Positions 38,010-46,816 of a DNA stretch of 64,000 bases are shown piece after piece. The DNA lies in the NCBI GenBank assembly GCA_015660885.1, contig JACTUB010000001.1, positions 62,001 to 126,000 of the forward strand, in the 5' to 3' direction. Below the pieces are notes generated by a model. The model made no database searches. It was not told where the DNA came from and was given only the letters and a program-made list of their open reading frames with translations. This DNA comes from Methanoregulaceae archaeon. GTDB taxonomy: Archaea > Halobacteriota > Methanomicrobia > Methanomicrobiales > Methanospirillaceae. Each line of letters opens with the position of its first letter. Positions within the stretch are counted from its first letter, which is position 1. The translations under genes and the position numbers were made by a program.

Positions 38010-38612
38010 TTATTTCATTGCTTCGATGATTGCTTCCTTTACCTTCTCATCATTTTCGGATTCAAGCGCTTTTTTAAGCGCATTGTTCACATTTTTTCCG
38101 CCGATTGCACCGAGTGCCCGGACGGCCATCATCCGGACGTACCTGTTTTCATCATTCAGCAGGATTATCATCGGTTCTATGGTATCTGAATCGCGAAGTG
38201 CACGAAGACCTTTTGCAGCCATATACCGTACGTGATCCCGGTTATCCTTCAGAGCCTGGATGAGGGGTTTGACTGCTTTTTCATCCGCAATCTTTCCCAG
38301 AGCTTCAGCAGCACGGTACCGGGTCTCCCATTGGGGTTCCTTCAGCGTCACGGACAGCGGCTCAATTGCTGCTTTGCCAATTGAGGAGAGTGCAAGCATC
38401 GCCTGTTCGCGAACCGATTTGTCAAAGTCACCGAGCGCCTCGATAAGTGGCTGGATGGCACGGGGGTTCTGGGCCTTTCCGAGCAGGTATGCAGCATATT
38501 GCCGTACCAACGGATCGGTGTTGTCACGAAGGGAGTTCATCAGATCCTTCACTCCCATCTTCTCAAGTTCCTCGGCTCCATCCGGTTTTTCAGGCGCATT
38601 TATTTCAACCAT
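38010..38612 (-). CDS. HEAT-repeat (PBS-lyase type) protein
   Basis: 200 residues from ATG 38612, chosen because GGTGGT precedes it at the right distance. After a short acidic lead there are about five HEAT repeats of roughly 31 residues, each with the pattern VR..AA..LG.....A..PLI.AL.D. Such proteins are protein-interaction scaffolds; the partner is unknown. It stands alone. Confidence 0.88.
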   Translation of the reverse strand: MVEINAPEKPDGAEELEKMGVKDLMNSLRDNTDPLVRQYAAYLLGKAQNPRAIQPLIEALGDFDKSVREQAMLALSSIGKAAIEPLSVTLKEPQWETRYRAAEALGKIADEKAVKPLIQALKDNRDHVRYMAAKGLRALRDSDTIEPMIILLNDENRYVRMMAVRALGAIGGKNVNNALKKALESENDEKVKEAIIEAMK

Positions 38613-38863
38613 AATACCACCATGAAGTATCTCCTGTTGTATTATATAAGAGCGATCACCCGAATCTTGTGTACCGTGTGGTTGCCAGATCAATGGATTT
38701 TTTTATCAGGAATATTCAGGTGCTTACGTCATTCACAGTAAGACGATGATGATTATCGATATGCCGAAAAATACTTCGGGAAAAGGTACCTCTACCAGGA
38801 TAACTCCAAAATTATTCGTAGTTTACGACGGATATAAATATTTCACGCAGTGATGCATTTTGT

Positions 38864-39778
38864 ATGAATTACAAAGTCATCGTGCTCCTCGTGATGTGCA
38901 TTGCAACAGTCGCGGCTGCCGGTTGCATGGGATTTCCGGCTATAAGTTCAGATAAGGCAGCCTCGTCACAGGAAAGTGTACTTTTAAGCGGCACCGGCGG
39001 GCAGTCGCAGGATCAATCCAAGGCGATGTATGCCAGTAACCCCATAACAGAACCAGCAAGTGGTCCTTCACAATCCGGCTCAGCGGCTTCCGTTGTCGAT
39101 ACGAAGATCATCCAGACTGCATACATAACAATCGAAGTAAAAGATGTTCCCGGATCCGTAGAAACCCTAAAAAATCTTGCATCACAGAAGGGGGGCTATT
39201 TATCCTCAACAAATATCCAGAAAAATTACAATAACCTTGTCTCTGGTTCCGTGATACTCCGGGTTCCTGCAGCAGAATTTGAAAATACCCTCACCGGAGT
39301 CAAGGCGATCGGGACAGTCAAATCGGTCTCGACCCAGGGACAGGACGTAACTGAGGAGTATGTTGATCTCCAGGCACAGAAAACCTCATACCAGAACCAG
39401 CTTGCCCAGTATAATGAAATCATGAAAAAAGCGGTGAAAGTGGAGGATGTTATAGTTATTCAACAGCAGATCGACCGGGTCCAGACAGAATTAGACCGTC
39501 TTGAGGGCAGGCTGAAATATCTTGACAGCCAAATTGACCTCTCTACTATTACCATTAACCTTCAGGAACCCCAACCGGTTGGCGGTGATACCGGTCATAA
39601 CTTTATTTCAACCATCAATGATGGGATCGCAGGGTTCTTTGGCATGATTGATGCGATAATTATCATTCTCTTCACGCTGCTTCCGCTCATTGTGGTTGGT
39701 GGTGCAGGATACGGGATCTACCGATGGAGAAAGGGTAAGAAAATTGCAGAGAAACCTGAATCATCGGATAAAAAATAA
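38864..39778 (+). CDS. DUF4349-family lipoprotein with C-terminal membrane segment
   Basis: 304 residues. A signal peptide ends in a lipobox (TVAAAGC, Cys21). A Ser/Gly/Gln-rich linker follows to about residue 75, then the DUF4349 domain (ITIEVKDVPGSVETL, KGGYLSST, VILRVPAAEFENTL) with a coiled coil at about 165-220. A membrane segment at about 262-285 with a basic tail closes the protein. It is probably an outward-facing envelope protein of unknown role. Confidence 0.85.
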   Translation: MNYKVIVLLVMCIATVAAAGCMGFPAISSDKAASSQESVLLSGTGGQSQDQSKAMYASNPITEPASGPSQSGSAASVVDTKIIQTAYITIEVKDVPGSVETLKNLASQKGGYLSSTNIQKNYNNLVSGSVILRVPAAEFENTLTGVKAIGTVKSVSTQGQDVTEEYVDLQAQKTSYQNQLAQYNEIMKKAVKVEDVIVIQQQIDRVQTELDRLEGRLKYLDSQIDLSTITINLQEPQPVGGDTGHNFISTINDGIAGFFGMIDAIIIILFTLLPLIVVGGAGYGIYRWRKGKKIAEKPESSDKK

Positions 39779-40177
39779 ATTTTTTGATTATCGGTGCGTT
39801 TATCAGCTCATACGGGTGCGGATTTTTCCCGGTATAGGGTGGCTGCACGAAAGACGCGGATGAATTCATCTTTATATGTTCTCTTCGTATAATCGGAATC
39901 AAAGGAAAGACTACCCTTAATTATTCTGCTGTTCCGGTGCAGGTCGTGAACATCTGAATGCTTTTACCATTCAGTGATCCGAAGAGAGTCCTCTGATGGG
40001 TTTGTTCAAGGTTTACGCAGTACCGTTCTCAGAAAAAGGGTAGAAGTACCGAGAAAAACCCGTGGTACGCCAATAAAGTCGCTGCAATTGGTTTGAATGG
40101 CATAATAAGTAACAAAATAAGATTTTTCCCGATAAATTCGAGCTGGGCCCTTGATAAAAAAGGATCGGCAATGGGAT
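39779..40177. other. 399-nt intergenic region
   Basis: It separates a rightward and a leftward gene that converge here. A minus-strand frame at 39687-39902 overlaps the lipoprotein gene's end and looks like a shadow. No RNA gene or repeat is evident. A T-rich stretch directly after the lipoprotein stop may terminate it. Confidence 0.35.
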
Positions 40178-41854
40178 TTATTGTGTCGCAGTGGTTGTAT
40201 TGTTCACCGGAACTGTAGTTTTGGCAGTAGTGGTGTCTGCCGTTGCAACTGTTGTTGAAGTTCCCGTTATATTAGCAGTTTTCGTTGCAGAGATTACTGC
40301 TGTTGCACCAGAACTTACGACAGGAGTCTTGGCAATGCCCGTCACAGTATCTACCGACAGAGTGACGTTTCCAAACCCGGCAGTAGTGTTCCCGGAGGTG
40401 AGTATACTGCCATTTTTGAGAATCTCCACCAGGAGAACCTGTTTTGTCGTTCCGTCAAGTTTTGAGAATGAAGCCTCTACAGAACCGGTTGCATTTTCAA
40501 CAGGATAGTACCTGTCACCTGAACTTGTCACCGTCATAAGAGCGGATGACATGCCGTACGATCCTTTCCACCCACCGAGATACTTAATGTGAACATATAT
40601 GCCCTCGCTTGGAACAGTTACCGCAGGTTTCACGGTAGGGATAATAGTCGTTCCTGAAGGTTTCAGAGTTGTTTCAATAGCGGTCGGTGAAGCAGTCGTT
40701 TTGGGCGCTGTCAATCCTCCCTTTAATATTGCCGGATAGAGGAAAATTCCTCCCAAAATTGCCGCAATAATAATTACTATTACAAGGATACGGTAAACGG
40801 TCTTTCTCCCGGGCGCAATGCCGGGACCAGACCCGGGTCGCTGCGGGGCAGGAGGTTCCTCCGCTGGAAGCATGAATTCTGAGAATTGTGATGGGGAGAT
40901 ATCAGGGATTTCCGGTCCGGGTATCTCGTCACTCTGGGGAGAGGTTGAATCTGACTCTGAAACAACTGTTTCTTGGGGGGAGGCAGAAGATTCGGGCTCT
41001 TTTGGGGCCTCGGGTTGCTGAGGAACTTCCTTGGGGGGAACCAATGGTATAATACCTGCTGAACGATCAATGAGAGTTTCTTTCGGTAGTATATCCGTGT
41101 TGATTGGCAGAATATTTCTACCAGATTCCTGTTTGAGAGATTGCGGCACTTTCTCAGTTGTGGTGAATGCTCCCATACTGCCTGGAACAACGATCGGAGA
41201 TCCACAACGGTTGCAGAAACCCGATCCCTCCGGCACACGGTTTCCGCACCGTGAACAATAGGTACCAAAACCGGAAACCGACATGTCAGACTCTTTTATC
41301 GATGGCGATGAAGGGGCAGGTTTTTTGGTAGTAGTCTCATTAACATTAACAGGCTGAGATACATCCATTTCTTTCTTCGCAGTGGTTTTCATCACGGTGG
41401 GGATATTTTGTGTTGCTGGTGAACTGACCTCGATACGAGGCGTTACAGTGCGCTCCGGTTTTTTTGGAGCTGGTCCTCGTCCCGGGATGACTTTACGAAT
41501 GGCCTGTTCAAAGGATGATGATATATTCTCTTTCAACGCCTTCGCCCACGCATCGCGCTCCCTGATCCTGTTCCCTCCAGTCTGACGGGAGAACGTGAGG
41601 ATCATCTGCCGTATTTCACCGGTCTTTGCCAGGACTGACAATGTTATAATCTGGTCCCGTATCGCATTCTCGCCCACTTCAACATCTTTAATCGTAACAA
41701 GGGGAATCTCTTTTTGGGGTAAGAGGTTTTTTGCCCTGTCAACAAGAATGATCCGCTTGTTGGTAAGAATACCCTCAAACGGAATCGATTTGACAAATAT
41801 TCCCTGTGTCCGTAAGATGACAGACTCATCACTACGCAGTTCCGGATCGCCCAT
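40178..41854 (-). CDS. PH-domain / zinc-ribbon / membrane-anchored protein
   Basis: 558 residues in four parts. Residues 1-120 resemble a bacterial PH-like domain (GILTNKRIILVD). A zinc ribbon CSRCGNRVPEGSGFCNRCG lies near 205. A long Pro/Ser/Glu-rich linker leads to a single membrane segment near 352-372. An outer domain follows with an Ala/Thr-rich, low-complexity C-terminus. The arrangement suggests sensing or anchoring at the inner face of the membrane with an exposed module outside. I know no exact family for the whole. Confidence 0.8.
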   Translation of the reverse strand: MGDPELRSDESVILRTQGIFVKSIPFEGILTNKRIILVDRAKNLLPQKEIPLVTIKDVEVGENAIRDQIITLSVLAKTGEIRQMILTFSRQTGGNRIRERDAWAKALKENISSSFEQAIRKVIPGRGPAPKKPERTVTPRIEVSSPATQNIPTVMKTTAKKEMDVSQPVNVNETTTKKPAPSSPSIKESDMSVSGFGTYCSRCGNRVPEGSGFCNRCGSPIVVPGSMGAFTTTEKVPQSLKQESGRNILPINTDILPKETLIDRSAGIIPLVPPKEVPQQPEAPKEPESSASPQETVVSESDSTSPQSDEIPGPEIPDISPSQFSEFMLPAEEPPAPQRPGSGPGIAPGRKTVYRILVIVIIIAAILGGIFLYPAILKGGLTAPKTTASPTAIETTLKPSGTTIIPTVKPAVTVPSEGIYVHIKYLGGWKGSYGMSSALMTVTSSGDRYYPVENATGSVEASFSKLDGTTKQVLLVEILKNGSILTSGNTTAGFGNVTLSVDTVTGIAKTPVVSSGATAVISATKTANITGTSTTVATADTTTAKTTVPVNNTTTATQ

Positions 41855-42237
41855 TATACCCCTCAGTTCTCGATACTTGTGTAGAAATTAGTAGGTCTGG
41901 CGAGAAAAAGATTTGTTAAAAATTATTGTCTGAATTGTAATGGGATCCTGTCAGGTTTGATAATTACGGTTTGCGATCTGTGATAACAATCATCCAGAAT
42001 CCGGTTCAGATGGGGATTTTTACTACCGGGAGTGAAAGCTGACAAAAGAATATTTTCTCCTTATTCCGGTATAATCTGTTACTCCAGGATTACCGGATCA
42101 GCAGGTAATTGCTTCGAAGTGCAATCAATTGGAATTTTTTGCAACGATTCTGAATGCGAATTCATACTATCGGGATTCTGGTCGGAGCTGTACTGATGCA
42201 AATAACCACACCGGCAACATATTAAATTCGCTATGCC
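41855..42237. other. 383-nt intergenic region between divergent genes
   Basis: It holds the promoters of the PH/zinc-ribbon gene and of the lipoprotein at 42238. I see AT-rich stretches but no RNA gene, repeat or small gene that I would defend. Confidence 0.35.
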
Positions 42238-42876
42238 ATGGAGTATGATATGCAAAAAAGGTATGTGTTAGTTGTCTTGGTACTCATTTTTTTTGTCTGT
42301 TCTGCCGGATGTTCATCCTCACTCCCTGCCCAACCAACGCCAACCCCGACACCAACACAGGTTGTCCCGTCAACACCCGAGAGCAGAACTGCCACTGTTC
42401 CCCCATCTGATATGGCACTCCAGCTGTCAGATATGAACTCAGATTATATTATCAAAGACCGATCGGTAATGATCTCTCCGGAAGTAACTCAGCTCACGCA
42501 TGATCTTGGCTGGCGACAAGGGTATTTTGTCCTGTTCTATCGCCTGAATAAGGATAAAGATGATCAGACCTTTATCCGGCAGTCAATCAATATTTTTCCT
42601 CTTGAGAACATGAACAAAGTATTCTCCATTGAAAAAGAGGATATGAAATCCGGGTCCAATGGTTCAAGCACATTCTATGAAATTCCATTCCCGACCATTG
42701 GAGATATGAGCATTGCATTTCGGGGATCTCTTACTAATGATCCTTATGACTTCGTGGTTTATACAGTCCTGTTTACAAAAAAGAACGTGTATGAAAAAAT
42801 TACCATGACAGGCACGACTACAGATTATGAAACATTAAAAGATATCACGCAAAAGGCAGCGGAAAAGATTCGCTGA
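42238..42876 (+). CDS. Lipoprotein of unknown function
   Basis: 212 residues. Signal peptide with lipobox VCSAGC near Cys25, then a Pro/Thr-rich stretch (PTPTPTPTQVVPSTPE) typical of methanogen surface proteins. A folded domain of about 150 residues follows, which I do not recognise. ATG 42250, four codons further, is an alternative start. It is probably tethered outside the cell membrane. Confidence 0.78.
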   Translation: MEYDMQKRYVLVVLVLIFFVCSAGCSSSLPAQPTPTPTPTQVVPSTPESRTATVPPSDMALQLSDMNSDYIIKDRSVMISPEVTQLTHDLGWRQGYFVLFYRLNKDKDDQTFIRQSINIFPLENMNKVFSIEKEDMKSGSNGSSTFYEIPFPTIGDMSIAFRGSLTNDPYDFVVYTVLFTKKNVYEKITMTGTTTDYETLKDITQKAAEKIR

Positions 42877-42940
42877 TGTTCTCCCGAAAAATTCGCGGGC
42901 AGACATCTGCCCGCTGAACCGGAAGGGTAATAATCGGACT

Positions 42941-43411
42941 ATGGTATTTATCTGCAGGCAATGCGGGTCATGCTGCATGTATATGGGCGATTATATCGCG
43001 ATCGAACGCCAGACCGGGCCATTCACCTTTGAATGTGAATCGGTCTCGACCGGTACCCCGTTTAATGCAGAAGTGGACAGGGACAAGCGGCGGATCTTTT
43101 CTGATTTCTCGTTTCCAAAGCAGCATCCCACGGCCTGTCGCTTTCTGCGCCCGGACGGAGACCTCGTCCGATGCACGATCCACCGGGACAGCCCGCCGCA
43201 GTGCAAGTTTTATCGCTGCGTGGTGATGCGGGTGCAGGATCGGCACGGTATGGTGCTTGGTACCGTCAGGGGAACCCTCGATATCCATTCCGATGACCCG
43301 GGACTCAGGGCAGTGTGGGTGGCGATGGAGCGGAAACGGCCGAAGTCCGATGTGGAGGCCGAGCCTTGGATAGCCACGTTCCTTCGGGAGAAAGGGTACC
43401 GGGTGGAGTAA
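42941..43411 (+). CDS. YkgJ-family cysteine-cluster protein
   Basis: 156 residues. The N-terminal ICRQCGSCCMYMGD and later CRFL, CTIH, CKFYRC cysteines form the CxxCxxCC-type cluster of the UPF0153/YkgJ family, thought to bind zinc or an iron-sulfur centre. Function is unknown. The ATG follows a GGAAGGG-type sequence 11 nt upstream, a plausible ribosome-binding site. It is followed by two tRNA genes on the other strand. Confidence 0.85.
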   Translation: MVFICRQCGSCCMYMGDYIAIERQTGPFTFECESVSTGTPFNAEVDRDKRRIFSDFSFPKQHPTACRFLRPDGDLVRCTIHRDSPPQCKFYRCVVMRVQDRHGMVLGTVRGTLDIHSDDPGLRAVWVAMERKRPKSDVEAEPWIATFLREKGYRVE

Positions 43412-43455
43412 AAAGGTATTCCACTACATTTAAAATTACAAAAAAATCATAGTAA

Positions 43456-43528
43456 CGCCCAGGTCGGAATTCGAATCCGAGTCGTTTGCGTGACAGGCAA
43501 ACATGATGGGCCACTACACTACCTGGGC
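43456..43528 (-). tRNA. tRNA-Asp (GTC)
   Basis: 73 nt folding fully: acceptor GCCCAGG/CCTGGGC, anticodon stem TTTGC/GCAAA with loop CTGTCAC (anticodon GTC at 43492-43494), T arm TCGGA/TCCGA, discriminator G as required for aspartate. CCA is not encoded. It lies 17 nt downstream of tRNA-Tyr on the same strand and is probably on the same transcript. Confidence 0.96.
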
Positions 43529-43545
43529 TCTCTTATGAACAAATG

Positions 43546-43651
43546 TCCCGCCTCCCGGATTCGAACCGGGGACATCGCGGTAGCCGCGCAGTTACCGATA
43601 CCGGTAAACCATACTACAGCCGCGCACTCTACCGAGCTGAGTTAAGGCGGG
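43546..43651 (-). tRNA. tRNA-Tyr (GTA) with a 32-nt intron
   Basis: Acceptor CCCGCCT/AGGCGGG gives the C1-G72 pair typical of archaeal tRNA-Tyr; discriminator A. Anticodon stem CGCGG/CCGCG and loop CTGTAG-A give GTA. The intron at 43582-43613 sits at position 37/38, with CUGU/GCGG as the central helix of the bulge-helix-bulge. T arm CCCGG/CCGGG. CCA is not encoded. A TATA-like TTTAATA (minus strand, 43684-43690) upstream fits a short leader. Confidence 0.95.
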
Positions 43652-43750
43652 GCACTGCGCTATAAATGTAGGGATAGTCTGGTATTAAACATATCGTAAA
43701 AGATCAGGGTGAAATGGCAGAAATTGCCCAAATTTCAGGAATTTCTGGGC

Positions 43751-43762
43751 ATTATTTAAATA
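43751..43762 (+). promoter_or_regulatory. TATA-like box of leuA
   Basis: ATTATTTAAATA is centred about 44 nt upstream of the leuA ATG 43801. Transcription would begin near 43783, just before an out-of-frame ATG at 43785 that opens a 14-codon frame. Confidence 0.5.
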
Positions 43763-43800
43763 ATCCACATACCCATTAAGATACATGACTGCTCGCAAGG

Positions 43801-45321
43801 ATGTTGCGGGGGATCGTCTTCTTCACTGATAGCTCAGCTCGTGAAGAAGTGACTGTTTTTGACACTACGCTCCGGGATGGAGAACAAACCCCGGGGATTG
43901 CATTCACCTTTGAACAGAAACTCCAGATCGCTCGCCAGCTCTCTGACATCGGCGTCTACACAATCGAGGCAGGGTTCCCTGCGTCATCGAAAGCCGAGAA
44001 AGAGACGGTAACCGCCATCAAAAAGCTTGGTCTTAAGTCGAAGATCTGCGGGCTTGCCCGGTCCGTGAAAAACGATGTAGACACCTGCCTTGACTGTAAC
44101 GTCGATATGGTGCACGTCTTTATCCCTACCTCGGATATCCAGCGGGAGAACACTATTAACAAGAGCCGGAAGGAAGTACTCGAGATTACGGCTGATATCA
44201 TCGGCTATATCCGGAAGCACTCCGACCTGTGCATGTTCTCCGCTATGGATGCCACACGGACGAACTGGGATTATCTGATGAAGGTGTTCCAGACAGCCAC
44301 AGACGCCGGCGCAACAATCATCAACGTGCCGGATACGGTTGGCGTTATCTCGCCATCGGCGATGAAGATGCTCATCAAACGCATCAACAAAGAGATCCGG
44401 TGCCCTATCGATGTGCATTGCCATAACGACTTCGGGCTCGCGGTCGCGAATACGATCGCCGCCGTTGAAGCCGGGGCATCGCAGGTGCAGGTGACTATTA
44501 ATGGGCTGGGTGAACGCGCAGGCAATGCCGACCTTGCCCAGACCGTGATGATCATGGAGTCGATGTACCGGATCAAAACCGGGATCGAGAAGACGAGACT
44601 TGTCGAGACCTCACGTCTCGTCTCCCGGTTCAGCGGCATCGGCATCCCTCCGACCCAGCCAGTGGTCGGCGAGAACGTCTTTTCGCACGAGAGCGGCATT
44701 CACTCGCATGGTGTTATCAAGAACACGGCTACGTTCGAACCGGGTATAATGACCCCGGAGATGGTAGGGCACCGCCGCAGGTTGACCCTTGGCAAGCACG
44801 TGGGCCGGCACGCTGTCAGGCAGATGCTGACCGACGTCCATATCGATCCAAACGACCCCCAGCTCGACGCGATCATCGAAAAAGTGAAAGCGATAGCTAG
44901 CCGGGGCAAGCGGGTAACCGACGCAGATCTCTATGAGATTGCCGAGACCGTGATGGGTATCGAGCTGAACAACAAGGTGCTTGACTTACAGGACATCGCA
45001 ATCATGACCGGCAACCACGTAATCCCGACTGCCAGCGTGAAAGCGATAGTAGATGGAAAGGAGCACGTCTTCTCCGCGGTGGGTAACGGCCCCGTGGATG
45101 CGGCGCTGACCGCTATTCTCGGGATCACACCCTCGAAGCTGGCACTCAAGGAGTTCAATATCGAGGCGATCTCGGGCGGTTCGGACGCAATGTGCCACGT
45201 GACGATTGCGGTCGAGGACGAGCACGGGAAGATCTTCGATGCCAGCGGGAGCGGGGACGATATCGTCTTGTCATCTGTTGAGGCGCTGGTCAATGCGATT
45301 AACCTGATCAACCGGGCGTAA
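43801..45321 (+). CDS. leuA: 2-isopropylmalate synthase family enzyme (LeuA)
   Basis: 506 residues. The DRE-TIM barrel is clear: FDTTLRDGEQTPG, HCHNDFGLAVANTIAAVEAG, and INGLGERAGN. A C-terminal LeuA-type regulatory domain (from about residue 390) is present, which favours isopropylmalate or citramalate synthase over the short homocitrate-type AksA. Methanogens have three such paralogues, so the substrate is likely but not certain. Start ATG 43801 fits the family N-terminus; a frame from ATG 43785 ends after 14 codons. Confidence 0.88.
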   Translation: MLRGIVFFTDSSAREEVTVFDTTLRDGEQTPGIAFTFEQKLQIARQLSDIGVYTIEAGFPASSKAEKETVTAIKKLGLKSKICGLARSVKNDVDTCLDCNVDMVHVFIPTSDIQRENTINKSRKEVLEITADIIGYIRKHSDLCMFSAMDATRTNWDYLMKVFQTATDAGATIINVPDTVGVISPSAMKMLIKRINKEIRCPIDVHCHNDFGLAVANTIAAVEAGASQVQVTINGLGERAGNADLAQTVMIMESMYRIKTGIEKTRLVETSRLVSRFSGIGIPPTQPVVGENVFSHESGIHSHGVIKNTATFEPGIMTPEMVGHRRRLTLGKHVGRHAVRQMLTDVHIDPNDPQLDAIIEKVKAIASRGKRVTDADLYEIAETVMGIELNNKVLDLQDIAIMTGNHVIPTASVKAIVDGKEHVFSAVGNGPVDAALTAILGITPSKLALKEFNIEAISGGSDAMCHVTIAVEDEHGKIFDASGSGDDIVLSSVEALVNAINLINRA

Positions 45322-45335
45322 AAATTACTCAACCC

Positions 45336-45347
45336 TTTTTTGTTTTT
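45336..45347 (+). terminator. T-run terminator after leuA
   Basis: Two adjacent T-runs (T6-G-T5) lie 15 nt after the leuA stop. This fits an archaeal terminator. Confidence 0.5.
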
Positions 45348-45525
45348 CGATCCCGGTTCTCCATCTTGGCAGAAGAACTCCATGACGGGTGGAAGAAAAA
45401 CCGTTAGGCGTTTTTACACCAAGGGTATCCATCCGGAAAAACATGCCCGGTTCAGCCATGGCTGATGGGAAATGCTTTTCGGTGCTCAATCAGGTTCTCT
45501 TCGGTAAAGGCCAAATAAAAGAGGA

Positions 45526-45888
45526 TTATGCTGCCTGGGGGGCACCCTTACCCTCAAGTGCCGCCTTGATCTGGGCTTGCAGCTGTTCAAATTTCCCCTG
45601 CATCATCTTCTCCTGCTTTTCCAGGGACTTGATACGCAGCTCAAGCGTCTCAATTTTCTCGGTAAGCTTTGCATTCACTACGTCTTTTTTCTTCTGCATC
45701 ATTACCGTTCCGACACTCATATACATAACAGCGTCCTCTGCCGAATCGCTGATCTCTTCCTGGGCACGTTTTGCCTCACGCACTGCCATCTCGTACTGGG
45801 CTTTCTGCGAAAGTATGGTCTGTAACTGCTGCTGTATCTGCTGGAGCATGCCCAACTGGTTCTGAACTTTTGGTGAAAGATTGTTCAT
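45526..45888 (-). CDS. pfdB: Prefoldin subunit beta
   Basis: 120 residues. Two long coiled-coil helices (about 8-45 and 70-108) flank a short beta hairpin with VMYMSVGTVMM, the usual prefoldin beta layout. Prefoldin holds unfolded proteins for the thermosome. It is the distal gene of the leftward ribosome/RNase P/proteasome superoperon, where it is also found in other archaea. Confidence 0.94.
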   Translation of the reverse strand: MNNLSPKVQNQLGMLQQIQQQLQTILSQKAQYEMAVREAKRAQEEISDSAEDAVMYMSVGTVMMQKKKDVVNAKLTEKIETLELRIKSLEKQEKMMQGKFEQLQAQIKAALEGKGAPQAA

Positions 45889-46011
45889 GATTGTTTTTCC
45901 TGTTATTATATCAGTTCCAATCGATAAAAAGGATTATTCTAAAAGCCGGGTATCGTTTTGCATATTTTATATTTTCGGGTATTATTGCAGGAGCATTTCG
46001 ATAACAAGGCA

Positions 46012-46278
46012 TTACTTAATATCCTGCATCTCATCGGCCACATTAACGAGCCGGAGAAACATGTTAAGCGCTGCCCGAAGTGCTGCAATATCCCGTGCTT
46101 CTATGGTAAGCACAAGCGTTTCCTCCCCTTCAAGCCAGCACTGGGTTTGCGAGCGGGAGTTCACCTCATCGCAAAGTTCCGGGGCCAGTGCACTAAAGAT
46201 CTGCTGGGCATGGGATGTCGAAAACCGGAAGGTTGCCTCGTGATGCGCCACAGGATTACCACGCACAGAAATATGCAT
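46012..46278 (-). CDS. pcc1: KEOPS complex subunit Pcc1
   Basis: 88 residues from ATG 46278. A small alpha/beta protein of the CTAG/Pcc1 family; ARDIAALRAALNMFLRLVNVADEM matches the helix used for dimerisation (here shown without its ends: DIAALRAALNMFLRL). KEOPS makes the t6A modification of tRNAs reading ANN codons. Its position between rpoP and prefoldin beta is the conserved archaeal order. Confidence 0.85.
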   Translation of the reverse strand: MHISVRGNPVAHHEATFRFSTSHAQQIFSALAPELCDEVNSRSQTQCWLEGEETLVLTIEARDIAALRAALNMFLRLVNVADEMQDIK

Positions 46279-46331
46279 AAAAAAGATGATAAAAGTAGTT
46301 ATTATGCGGGCATTTTTGCCATATAAAATAT

Positions 46332-46466
46332 TTAACGGGCTTTCATCTCTTTGATCGCAGCACCGCGCTCTTTGAAGAGAATGCGGTGTCCGCAGTATGG
46401 ACACCTGACATTGACGTCAATCTCAACTTTCTGCTTGCACCGTGCACATTTATAAGTACTTGCCAT
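46332..46466 (-). CDS. rpoP: RNA polymerase subunit P (Rpb12 homologue)
   Basis: 44 residues from ATG 46466. A zinc ribbon [20 protein letters not shown] with the usual length of archaeal RpoP, which stabilises the polymerase core. The longer frame to 46517 would overlap rpl37ae and is not typical. It lies 13 nt after rpl37ae in the superoperon. Confidence 0.93.
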   Translation of the reverse strand: MASTYKCARCKQKVEIDVNVRCPYCGHRILFKERGAAIKEMKAR

Positions 46467-46479
46467 ATCAGGTCCAAAA

Positions 46480-46773
46480 TTATCCTTTAATTTGCTCGGG
46501 AGTCCGGTCGATTGCACGCTGGGCTATCTTCATAGCCGGTGTCTGCGGCTGGTATGCCCCTCCTGCAAACTTATAACCGCATTTTCGACATTCCCAGATC
46601 CCGGTACCCTTACGCTGAACTGATTGCATGTCACATTTCGGGCAGCGGTGAAGAGCACCTGAAATTGCTTCGATATCTGCCACTCTCTTGCGCACAAATC
46701 TTCCATACCGGCAGCCAAAACGTCCTGAACTACCTGTTACTTTTCCTTTTGCTTTATGAGTCGAGCTTGCCAT
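46480..46773 (-). CDS. rpl37ae: Ribosomal protein L37Ae (eL43)
   Basis: 97 residues. The zinc finger is seen as [17 protein letters not shown], then [16 protein letters not shown], and the N-terminus is basic ([17 protein letters not shown]). It binds the large subunit rRNA. SBDS lies just upstream, with a 43-nt gap. Confidence 0.95.
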   Translation of the reverse strand: MASSTHKAKGKVTGSSGRFGCRYGRFVRKRVADIEAISGALHRCPKCDMQSVQRKGTGIWECRKCGYKFAGGAYQPQTPAMKIAQRAIDRTPEQIKG

Positions 46774-46816
46774 TATGTGTACCCACCGATCTGTCTTCTT
46801 TTATTTGTCCTCGTGA

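Noticed and set aside
45372..45455. Short frames between leuA and prefoldin beta
   Set aside because: Both strands are open over a similar length and neither has a ribosome-binding site.
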